Positions 11,101 to 23,100 of a stretch of 64,000 bases of DNA are shown piece by piece. Location: contig CAIIXF020000001.1 in assembly GCA_903813345.2 (NCBI GenBank), positions 38,965,366 to 39,029,365 on the forward strand. The letters are read 5' to 3'. A program made the translations under genes and the position numbers. This stretch comes from Owenia fusiformis. Lineage: Eukaryota; Annelida; Polychaeta; Sabellida; Oweniidae. The notes under the pieces were generated by a model that saw only the letters and a list, made by a program, of their open reading frames with translations, had not been told where the DNA came from and made no database searches. Position 1 is the stretch's first letter, and each line of letters starts with the position of its first letter.

Positions 11101-14100
11101 GTATGGGCCGTCAAATATGGTGAGTTGGGAGGCCCTCACAATGTCTTATAGCCCCCTTATACAAAGAGGTCAGAGGTTCAAGGAACTGCATTGGTTGGGA
11201 TTCTATAGTAGCCTTTGTTGTGTGTATCAATTTGAGACCATTGTGTTTTCATTTGGATATCATTTGGTCTCCAGGCTAGCCTGCATAACTCTGGAAGGTA
11301 ACTCCTGAATCATTTGCCGATAATTGACCAGATTATCTGTGTTTGTTCTGCCATAGTCATCCTCGAACATCTTTCTCTGTGGCTACTTGAGGGAGTGTTT
11401 TAATGCTCATTCCAAGCAAAAAGACCTAGAACAACTTAAGGGCAACATCCAAAGAGAAATCCAAAACATTCCACCAGAATTATTATCAAATATGATGAAC
11501 AATGTAGCAGTAAAGATAAAGGTTGTCATCGAAATATGAGGTTACATCGATTATGTGGTGTAAAAGGTAAAGGGTTAAAGCATCAAGAAGACAAGACTGA
11601 AATAAAAATGGTGTATTGGGGAGAAAACTTTCAAGTTTTGGCAACATGACTATGCAAAAAATGTCTGAAAATATTGATTGGTTTATCTGTGCTCTTGATA
11701 TACTTTTGGGTACATTTTTTGAGACACCCTGTACTTCACCTTTTAGTTTAAAAATTATAAATACTTGTATATCAAACTGTCGATCAGCATGTCTACAATT
11801 CAAAAAGTCTCAATTTGCATTTTTACATTCAGATGCATTTGCATCTCAATTATGGAGAGATATACAATCTCTTTTCCCACTATAAAACCTTATATGTTAC
11901 TTCCAGGAAATTCTGGATCACTGATATAGCCTGGACTCACAATGATACATTTCTGGTGTGTATCACAAAGCATGGTTTTGTCTGCACTGCCTGTAGGGGA
12001 GGAGAACCAGTGTCAATTCAGAGCCAGGGGTGCTCAGTCGAGATGGGCCCTGCTCTTTACCTTCCCCTGCATCCCCTCATAACTGTACAGTAAGAATTCA
12101 AAGTTAATTATTTACAGTATAGTGGAATTGGTCTAATCCAATCGCCAACGGGATCAGCCAAAAGTGTTTGGATTAGCATTTCATTTCATTGTTTTTTAAA
12201 CATCAAGGTCAATGGTAGAAACAATGTTGACATTGAGAAGTAACTCTGTGCTCAACTCAAAAATTATGTCATAGAAAATTAGCAGATGTAAATCAAATGA
12301 AATAGTTCAGGTTAAAGAGAAGAGGTCTACAAGGGTTATCACTAAACCAATTAAAGGAGATACATTGGTTGTTATATGTTTAAATGGAAGGTCATCCTTA
12401 CAGTTTAGAGAAATCAACAGTCATCTATTTGATCATCTTGCCAATTTATATTACTTTTGTTTCATGTATTTTAGGACAAAGAAAACCACTTCAGTTCCCC
12501 AGGCTGAGGTAGACCAGTCAATAACATCAACCCAATCAGATGCCGACCAAATGCGTCAACGGTTTTCTATCTCAACACATCCTAGATTACCCATAATCCT
12601 GTGCTCCGATGGATACCTTGTAACTGTGCTCCAAATAGACGCTAATACATCATGCGCTATGGTTGTTAAGGGTTTCATATTTGAAGCTAACTTGCACATA
12701 AAGACGATAAAGGATACATTAGGATTAAACACTACACTTGCTGACTCCATGCATACAAGAGACGCCAGCTTCTTGAATATGTCAATAGGCTCACAAATTC
12801 GGCAAAAACAGAAAAATAAATTAAGCTCAGGGATGAATCTTGCTCAACAAAAGGGTAAAACCAAAAGTAATTTTGAGTTTGAGAAATTGAGCGATACTCT
12901 TGATAACACTGGTACAAGTGATTTAAGTGGGACTTATTATGGGGATAGAACTACCCCTGGTTTATTCTTTGGTGCTTCTCAGGCTGAATCTGGTAGAATT
13001 GACTTTGGAGACATTGAAGCTATAAGTGTTGATAGCTCTATTGAAGACTATGCCAATCTTGGCCAGATGTCCGTCCATATATCAAAAGCAAGGGATCTAT
13101 TAAAAACAGCCTGGAACCTTGTGGTGACTAATACTGAACCCTGGGGTCCTGAACTTGAACTACACACAAAACATATAAAGAGTGGACTGAGCGAGGTGAT
13201 TAGATTTATGCTCAATGTAAATGATGGTGCTAGTGACAATGAAGAACCCATCAAAATCAAGATCACCAAAGTACTCTCATTTGTGTGTGATCTCCTACAA
13301 ATGCTACACTTTGATACAATTCGGCAGGGAATGATGACTCATGGGCTAACTTTAATACTCAGGAGCATGCACACTATACTAAGCTACCAGGAAACTTCTG
13401 TTAATTTCACACGGGTGGCCTTATTACACAGCACCTGGCAGTTTATGCAGTGGGTCAGTAAAAAGATGAACCAGATTTATGCTTGGCTCCCCAAGCCTAT
13501 CCAAATGAACGCTATCCCCAGACATGTTCAGCTTGGATATACTGATTGGAGAGAACCTGCTATACTCCTTGCCCTGGCTAACACCTCTGGGGCACTCTCC
13601 AAGCAGATCCCAACAGCAGGTACCTCACAAGAGAGCACTTTATCAGTCTCCATGCAGCAGAATGAGAGTATGGCTGTAGCTTCTCTAATTGAAAGAAGGT
13701 TGGTGATTTACTACTTTTATCTCTATTGTATATTCAATACAATTCTTGAATATTGCATCTGAATTTGTATCTGACTGGAAAATGTGACCCCCTCCCTCAC
13801 CTCTAGAAGATGAAGTAGATAAGAGGAGGGGGGTCCAGAGACTTTATGCATGATTGAATGTCCATGTCTCATCATGATTGAATGTCCATGTCTCATCATG
13901 ATTGAATGTCCATGTCTCATCATGATTGAATGTCCATGTCTCATCATGATTGAATGTCCATGTCTCATCATGATTGAATGTCCATGTCTCATCATGATTG
14001 AATGTCCATGTCTCATCATGATTGAATGTCCATGTCTCATTATGATTGAATGTCCATGTCTCATCATGATTGAATTTCCATGTCGCAACATGATTGGATG

Positions 14101-17100
14101 TCCATGTCTCATCATGATTGAATGTCCATGTCTCATCATGATTGAATGTCCATGTCTCATCATGATTGAATGTCCATGTCTCATTATGATTGAATGTCCA
14201 TGTCTCATCATGATTGAATGTCCATGTCTCATCATGATTGAATGTCCATGTCTCATCATAATTGAATGTCCATGTCTCACGCATTTGTTTTCAGACTGTC
14301 CATAGCCTGGAAGCTGTTGTATATAGAGTCTACAGAACATTGGTGTAACATAACTCGCTCTCGCTCTAATAAACAAGAGGTGGCAAAAATGTCTGCTCTT
14401 ACACTGGCCTTACAACACAAGATACAGGCACTAGGGTGCCAAGTGCCATTTAAGTCATCTACACAAATAAATAAAGGTATTTAAAAACCTGTAATTTTTT
14501 TATTGAAGTATTTCAAGATATTTGCTGTATCAACAGTTCTAATATGTGTTCATATTATTGATATCTGAAGAATATTTATTTTTTATATTTCATTATTTTA
14601 TCAGGTTGCCAGCTGTACTTAGATGGGATGTATGATGCAGCTGTGGATGAATGGATGCTACAGCTGTCTCAGTTAACAGGTGAGATACACATATACAGAT
14701 ACATGTCTTTTACATTACATTTATTATTTGATTAATTATGAATGGGAAACAGTTTAAGACCCTTAGGTGTGACATTAACATATTTCTCGGTCATACAATA
14801 TTGTTATAAGTGCATTAAGAAACAGAATCTAACCCCACAAAACATATCTATCCTACAAATACTGAATATATTTTCAGATGACGAGAGTACTAGTGTCTTA
14901 CCAGCTCGTCTCCTACTAGCTATTGCCTACACACACTTACACCAGCATTGCTTGTATGCTGTCCTAGACCTTCTTCTTAGTGCAATGTCACAACATGACC
15001 CTCGTAATATACCTGCCCAGCTAGAGAACCAGCACCTTACCACCATCAATGTACAGGTACAGGGTAGCAATTTATTATTTCACTTATGAGGTTGAGTAGG
15101 GATATAGGGCATATTTTATACTTTGATGATGAGAATTTCATCAAACTTTTTGCTTTTTACTCCGCTTTTTACTTGATGAGCAAATCTATTACTACATTAC
15201 ATCTTCTATGATTTCTTAAAAATATTGCATCTTTGGTGACAATAGAAGTAACATTTATTTTTCAAGCACTTCACCATTTTTTGGTTTTATGACCAGCGTT
15301 TGTCCATCAGAAATCAATATCACTGTTTTTTGCAAACAGCTTATTGAAAACAGGTGGTGACATTTTGTTTCTAATGCCTTGTTTGAATTTGTTTGCAGGT
15401 GTGGAAGATTGGTGACCCACTACCCCCTGTTGTAACATGCCCTAACTCAAGAATCCTTATACAGAATGTTGGGCGGTTTATGGCATCTTATTTCACAAGT
15501 TCAACTCTTTATGTCTACCCAGCACACCAGCCTAGAGTCTTGTCTCCACTTATGAGCACCTCACATGGTAAGTCTCCACATATTTTGAGTGACTTACATT
15601 ATAAAATAGATTTAAGATGATACATCCCCATATGAATGCTTGTCTCAGTTACAGTATCATCTCGACCAAACTTAAACTTTTGTTTTGATTGCAGAGAGTT
15701 GGGTATTATTAGTTGATAAAGCTAGAGCTAGTATAACCCGAGCTTATAGTGAAGACAAGTCTAAACAAACACCAAACTTAAACTATTGTTTTGATTGCAG
15801 AAGGTCGACTATTATTAGTAGACAGGGCCAGTATAACCCAAGCTATTAGTGAAGAGGGTGTGTCAGCTCTATGGACTGTAGATGGCTGTCTCCACTACCT
15901 GCTACTGGGGGGTTTAGTCTCTGAGGCGGTTTGGTTTGCTCACTCTATAGGTGACTGGAAGTCGGCTCTCATACTTTCTGTCATGTGCAAGAAGGTATCC
16001 GCTATAAGAAATTGGACAGAGTGAGTATTATTTTGTTGAAAGACTTGTCATTCATCAGTTTTTGTGTGTCCATGGGCTTTCTGTGGAGCCCAACAAATAT
16101 TTTCATTCAAATACTTTCATACACTTTCAATATGGGTTATTTTGTGAGTTGTTTTATGATGCTTGATCTTTATATCTCTATTTCATTTTACATGTTCATA
16201 TTGTTCCTGAACTGTTTTAATGATGCTACTACATATGTGAGACAAGTGCTATTTATGAAACGTTAATAGTTAGCTGATTTAAGGTACTTTTCATAATTTT
16301 AGGTGCGTACCTTTGCCGCAAGAACTTCAAGCTGAAGAGTTGATGAAGAGTAAACTGCTAAGTCTAGTTCAGTCCTGCACACAGATCAACCGCCAGTCCA
16401 ACTCTAGCCCACCTTCCATACCAACACCAGAGGGTAAACTACAGAGATCACAATCTCTAAGCACAATTCAAAGCTCTACAGGTAAACACTTTCACCAGGG
16501 ATTCTTTCATATGTATGCATTTTATTTGAGACATTACACGGTCCCTTGTTCCTAGTTGGCGTGATCTTGTTTAACTGTGCATTGTAAAACAATACTTGAA
16601 AATATCTAAAAAAGCAATGAATTGTATCCATAGATTAAGCACATTGTAATTTCTGATTTTCTGATTTCTTGAAGTCTGTGAACTTGTAGCTATTACGTTT
16701 AAGAAAAGATTAATACATAACTACAGCATACATGTATCTGTATATGGGCCACTACTTTTCCACTAGCATCTCCACGTTACAATGCAGACTCCACTCTTGA
16801 GCAGATCTCCAGAACATTGGGGGATACCCTGCAATGTGGTGTTATATGCGGGGTGTCCCTCACCCCCTGGTTGCTGGGCAAGCTAATAGATAAACTGAAG
16901 GCTGTGGTGTCTAACATGAGTACGCTTGTACCTGAAGGATTCTACCTTCCTGCACCACCCCTCTATTGTCCACAACCTACAGTCACTGAACTGGTAAATA
17001 TAATATTATCCATAACTTTCAGTCATTGAACTTGTAAATATAAAATTATCCATAATCTACAGTCATTGAACTGGTAAATATAAAATTATCCATAACCTAC

Positions 17101-20100
17101 AGTCATTGAACTGGTAAATATAAAATTATCCACAACCTACAGTCACTGAACTGGTAAATATAAAATTATCCATTACCTACAGCCATTGAACTAGTAAATA
17201 TAATTATGTCCACAGCCTACAGTCACTACCCTTTGCATTCCTTTGACTTCTTAAAATATGTCAATATATATGACATGTGTAAATAGATTTCTTAAACTAA
17301 GTAGAGTTTTTTTGTGTACCATATATTAAGATGTAGTATGGATACAGGGTGTACCACATATTAAAATGTAGTATGGATACAGGGTGTACCACATATTGAG
17401 GTGAAGTATGGACACAGGGTGTACCACATATTGAGGTGTAGTATGGACACAGGGTGTACCACATATTGAAATGTAGTATGGATACAGGGTGTACCACATA
17501 TTGAGGTGTAGTATGGACACAGGGTGTACCACATATTGAGTTGTAGTATGGATACAGGGTGAACCATGTTATGAGATGGTTACATCATGTTCCAACATTG
17601 CGCCTGTACCATGTTTTGAGATGTATTTTGTTTTCAGGGAGTACCATGTATTGGGGTTGAGGACGAGCAGAGATATAGGGAGGAGATATCTAGCATTGTA
17701 CAGCTTATCCTGATGGTCCTACAAGTCTCCAACCTTGACCTTCCAACTGCCAGGTGCTACACACACAAACTTAACATTCTGCGTAAAATGATGGTAAGCT
17801 TGAGGGTCAGTGTTAACAAATCCACAATCTCAACATATTGAATTAATGATATTTCAATTTGCAGAATTTTTCATTGAATAAATAAAATGTAATATAAAAC
17901 TGCTATTTCTTGGGTGAAATATTTCATTCTGAATTTGCTACTCAGTAGATTTACCATATTTACTTTATTCAGTATAATGCATTCAGGCCCGTAGCCAGGA
18001 TTTGCCAAGGGGGTTCAGTTTTCAAAAATTTCCAGGGGGGTTCACATTTGACAATTTTGGCCCAAATATGGCTAAAATTACTTGAGAAGTGCTCAAAATG
18101 GTGAAAAACTGCATGATTTTGAAAAAAAATTTGGGCCTGGCATTATATGAGATTCATTGTTGAAGTTATTTTGTTAATCATATTTGGAACAGATGACAGC
18201 AGGAAATATTTGAATTCTGTTGATTTTGGGAGGTTGTGTAAGATACATTATATCATAGGGCAACCCAACTAAAGAAGAAGCTAGGAGTCTGAGAAACTTG
18301 CAAGAAAACTTCCTCCAGCCCCAAGACATACTGACACCCCATGAGGACCAGACAGATATATGTGAGAGTCTCCATGCATTCAGAGAACTTTGTTGTAATC
18401 TATGGCATCTGAAAGTCCGAGATTCGCTGACTCAACACTTGAGAATTAAAAAACGCATGGCGGAAAATGCTGGATATCCTGCCCAGGTTAGCACAATTAC
18501 CTTATCATAACTTTCAATCTAGTTTCTCTACTGTTCTTGTAATGATTTTGATTTAAGTGAACATTGAATCGTAAATCAACCTATTCTTTATTAATGATTG
18601 CTAAAAGTAATCTAGGCACCAAAGGAAGATATTTCATAGATTGGGCATCTGAAACAGCAGTTGACATGTAGCAGTGTCTTTTAACATCCTCCGACCACAG
18701 GGCATCAAAATCCAGAATATATTCTTTCTTTTACCCCCTGCGATAAGCAGTTAGCATTTCCCTGATTAAGAACTCGCAATCTGATTGGCTGCACAACACT
18801 GCGACAGAAATCATGTATATGTCATTGCGCATAATTAGATCACGTGATTCAGTTTAATCGGGCGCTTCCAAATTGGTTATAGCAGGGGGAAGAAGGAGGT
18901 ACGGATTCTGGATACCTGCTTAGGAGGATGTGTCTGTAACAAATTGTTCTACTTTTGTAACCATTTGCAATAACTTTCCAGGTGGTGACATTTTGTCATA
19001 TTTATGCCTTGTTTATATTGTTTATATATACAATGGTTGCAGGTTAGCAGAATGTCTTCCACTGCATGGTTGGAACATGCGCATAGGAGCCTTAACTGGG
19101 CCACAGCTATGCTTCCCTTCACTCGCTTCATGAGCAATGAAAATGAGGCTTATGACATTGTTCTCTCCCTATTGGAAGAACTTCCAGCCAATCAAGATAC
19201 TGCAAATCTCCTCGCTGAACATTTCTATGACATTGACAGTCTAGATCCCATAATCCAAGACAAAGTGAATAGGTTATTGAAAGAATGGCGGAGAGTTAAA
19301 ATTCAGAAAGTCTCAGGAAAAGGAAAATCAAAGTCTAAAAATACCAAAAACCTCATACTGTCAGTATATTTCCATCACCAAACTAAACGAATGGTGAAAG
19401 AAAAGGAAGATAGAATAGCTCTGCTTGGAGAGTATGAGGAGTTTATATACACAGGGGAACCTAGTGTCCATCCTCCATGCATTGGCTCAAGATCTTATGA
19501 AGCTGATTTTGAGTTCTGGAAATTCCTTGATACATTTCTGGATATTGCTCTTGCGAGGTCCATACAGAATGAGGCAGATCCTGACCATAAACAATCACAG
19601 CCATATCTCAAACCTTTCTTCAAAGGTATCACAAACTCTCAGCTAGAGTCGGTAGCTAAGAAAACATCTATTAAAATGCACCTGAAGAATAAACTTGGAT
19701 CTACCATGGAATATCTGCAAGATGAACTCAAATTCACAAGTTCCTCCCCAGGAGAAAAAAGTCCTAAGGAAAGTGCAATGAAACCTCCATCCTCACCCCA
19801 GAAGTTCTTGCCAAAAAGTACTAATCATAAACCAAGAGGATTATTCAGGAGTAAAAGCTTGAGTGAACTACAACCAATCAGGAGAGGAGATCATAGGGTT
19901 GCTAAGGTAACCCCAATACTGAGGCATAGATCATCCAGTCAATCTAATCTAAAAAGTTCACCATTGAGGAATAAACCCTTGAGAAAGGCAGATCAAGGGG
20001 GATCAAGTAGTGACCTGAGGAAATTTGTAACATTCAATCAAACAAAACTTCAGAAGCTTGCCTCAGCAAGTATGAAAAGTCTTGGAAGTACATCATCCCA

Positions 20101-23100
20101 AACCATCAAGTCTTGGGCTGAAGCAACTAAGAAATCAAAACCAGCAATACTAGAGCCATTACAGAAACCAATGGACTTGGTCAAAGTTGATAATATTGAG
20201 AAAAAATTTGAAAAACTTGGAAAGTTTCTTAACTGGCTAGTTCACTGGTCTGGGAAACACCATGTGTTTCAGTTGGGTCCTGACACTAATGAAAATGAAC
20301 ACAAACATACTAAGAAGTCCAGCATTAGAGTGAATGTAACAACATCTCTATTGTTACACAGTGTCTGGATTGTGAACCAAATAACAACACTAAGTGACAA
20401 TGAAAAAGTCCAAAATCTTGCATCTGAACCTGCTATGGAAACTCTTAATGATTCTGTTAGGCTTCCCCCAGAGGTTGATAATTCTGTTGAGGCTAATGAA
20501 AGTTCTAAAGATGTTACAAACAAAAGCGAAAATGAACCTCAAACTTACAAACCAGCCACGCCATTGCATCAGAAAATATTGAAAAGAATGAGGCAGAAAT
20601 CTACAAAAACCAAACCAAAAGAAAAAGAAAATATGAATAATCGTGATACAAAGCCAAAACAGAAAAAGGTGAAAGGTAAACAAATAGATCATAAGGACCT
20701 GAATTCATTTAAAGCAGACAAAAGTAGAACCCCTGATGAGAATATTGGAACACCTGCATCAGCCAAACCTTTAACAGAGTCAGTGAAGATCCCCAATCAG
20801 CAAATCAAAGAGGTGCAAAATGTGAGGTAAAGGATGAAATGTAACTCATAGTGTTTAGTGTTATTCCTTTTAATATTCTTTCTGTTTATGTATTTCCATT
20901 GGCTTATATTACTTTATCTTCAGATGCACTGAAAACTAACTGGAGGTGGTTTATATTGTGTATGCTTAGATAAACATCTGCAAAGGTGTAGCCAAGATAA
21001 AAAAAAATAGCTGATACAAACCTTCCAAGTACGATGTCATACTTTATGACATAATTTTTACAGTTTTAGTAAAAAAAATATTTGATTTGATTTGAAAACT
21101 ATATTTATTCTGGGTAGCTCTATCAGTACAATACTGGTCTTCATAGAGGCCCAGTAAAAATTTACAAATAGATATATAAGACATATAGAACAATTGAAAA
21201 GTTATTTTCCACTAAAATTTTGGTGAGGCGTGATTGCCTCAAAGCTAGCTACACCATTGAAGATGTATCAATAACAAGTTTCATTTTCTTAAATTATGTC
21301 ACTACCCGAAGTGGTGACATATTGTCTCCAACTTTTTTGTAGTTGTTGTTTGGTGGTGGGTGTCTGTAACACATATGAGGTGGTGACATTGTGCTTGTTA
21401 ATTGCCTTGTATTATTAATGTTGTAATCTGGGAGTTAACAGCTCCATATATCTCTGAACTATAGTTTTGCTGTTTCTTCCAGCTTTAATGTTAGTGACTC
21501 TTCTAACTCAACGCTTGGTGTAAGCTCTATAGAATTGTCTACTGGTTCTCTTAGGTCTTTTCTGCACAAACTTTCTAAACCTGGCCTAAGGTAAAGCTTG
21601 CATTTTCTATTGCTTTTAATGTTTATTTCATTAATAGGACCAAGGGGCTCAACAAGATTGCATATAATTTGTATCTTATATGTTAATTATCTTATTATCC
21701 AAAATGAATTAAATTCTGTAGGATGAGAAACACAGTGTAGCTTCTTATCCAATTACATTGTTAATGTTCAACTTTTTGCATGTCTTTTAAACCAAGCGAA
21801 AGGAGACACATGGTAGGAAAATATGCAAAAACAATGTTAAAACTAAAGTTAATAGAGAATATTGAGCATATAATTTATTTCAATCTAGCTCATCAGCTCA
21901 TTTTTTTAAGTAAAACTCCTGTGGCTGTTCTTGGGGAAGAAATTTGATGGAATGGAAAGGAGCCTGCTGAAAGATATCTGGGCAATAGCTGAAAAACAGC
22001 TTTAAATTTTTGTTAATTATCCAATTCTCCACAAAGTCTGTGAGTGTTTCACATTCAACAAGAAGAGTCTTTAGAAAATAGCCCATATATTAATGATTTA
22101 AGAAAATTATAATTCATATCAATTTGGTATTATTCACTAGCTGAGTGATTATCCATTTTTCTTAGGCAAGCAGGGCAGGAACCGTTAGACTCTACAGCAC
22201 TCCCAGATTTTGAACCTACAGATGCTGGTCATCCCAAGTCAGGTTCAGGTATTGTAGAAGATACAATGGCCCATTCTCCATTGCTTCTGCCTACTGCTGA
22301 TAAACCTAGCCAGAGTCTAGAGGCAGTGAACACAAATGACTCAGGGAGTAACATGGGAGAACAGACAGGTGACTTTGGGGTACACTCTGACAACTTTGAG
22401 GTGCAGTCTGGCAATCTCGGGGTGCAGCCTAGCAATCTTGGAGTGCAGCCTGGTGATCTAGGGGTACAGTTGCAAAACATTGTCAGGGGAGAAATGAGAA
22501 AAATTATGGAGGTACTAGTATTTTAATAAATGCTATTTTACTGTTAAAGTAGTTTTTTGGTAATGATTTTTATTTTCAAGCATAATTATGTCCTGTTCAT
22601 TTTAATATAAAAACCTACACTTTATCATAAAATTATTTTTAAGCCTCAGGCCACTGCCTGTGATTCAAGAATTACAGAAAAAGTACAAAGAAATAATGAT
22701 ATCTTTGTAAATTTCAGCTTCAACACCAGGGTCTCCTAGCTATGATAGGTGCTATGGATGGCGCACCCCTTCAACAGCCAACATCTGATACACAAATACC
22801 TCAAGCCTCTAAAGTATCAAAAGTATCAAACAACCAACAACCGAACATATCCAAGAAGAATTCTAGTCATAAACACCAGAGAAGCAAACCTAGGAAAAAG
22901 AAAGTCGAGCCATCCGTTGAAGAGTCAACGGTGGAGGCTACAGGGACATATAGTGACACTAGTATTGATATTAGCAGTAAAACATTAGACCTAGATGATC
23001 TCAGAGCTCCAACTCTCAAGTCTAAAGTATCAACACTACGTGATACTGATACCCCTTTTAATAAGGACAAGCCAAAATATTCTAGTGTTGTAAGTGCTTT

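Larger units (their letters stand above)
8099..13698 (+). other. CPLANE1: CPLANE1 exons 1-8: N-terminal beta-propeller-like region (residues about 1-766)
   Basis: Exons 1-7 encode short strand-like blocks ending in Trp or Phe motifs: GLLQSGDLFLWHKD, then WVSDDADRVLVMNP with IFMWE, then RGALLAKYTHSGGSLGVIVNQ, then WITDIAWTHNDTFLVCI and GCSVEMGPA...PLHPLITV. This periodicity suits a WD-like propeller. Exon 8 (1,224 nt) starts with a poorly conserved linker containing MRQRFSISTHPRLP, then a long insert rich in Ser/Thr/Asn, then a helical region from about residue 570 (LLKTAWNLVV onward). Intron 6 holds a mariner-like element and intron 8 a 24-bp minisatellite. Confidence 0.85.
14295..18486 (+). 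other. CPLANE1: CPLANE1 exons 9-17: helical-repeat region (residues about 766-1304)
   Basis: The nine exons encode mostly helical sequence: RLSIAWKLLYIESTEHW, CQLYLDGMYDAAVDEWM, ARLLLAIAYTHLHQHCLYAVLDL, then GGLVSEAVWFAHSIGDWKSA, and the conserved FYLPAPPLYCPQP motif in exon 15. The LYLDGMYDAAVDEW and SEAVWFAHSIGDWKSA pieces look like TPR-like helix pairs. Introns 12, 14 and 15 are short; introns 12 and 15 carry duplicated exon edges and a minisatellite. Confidence 0.8.

Noticed and set aside
13723-14376. Long open frames on both strands (up to 217 residues) with repeated RHGHSIMM, ETWTFNHD or MIECPCLI peptides
   Set aside because: They are produced by the 24-bp minisatellite, whose period is a multiple of three. 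They overlap intron 8 and have no independent coding evidence.
15695-15760. Mutually exclusive alternative exon 13
   Set aside because: The duplicated copy has no splice donor and reading through shifts frame, so it cannot be a normal cassette. It is reported as a decoy acceptor instead.
17297-17567. Three overlapping minus-strand frames with MVHPVSILHLNMWYTL repeats
   Set aside because: Shadows of the 35-bp minisatellite in intron 15; all three frames read similarly.
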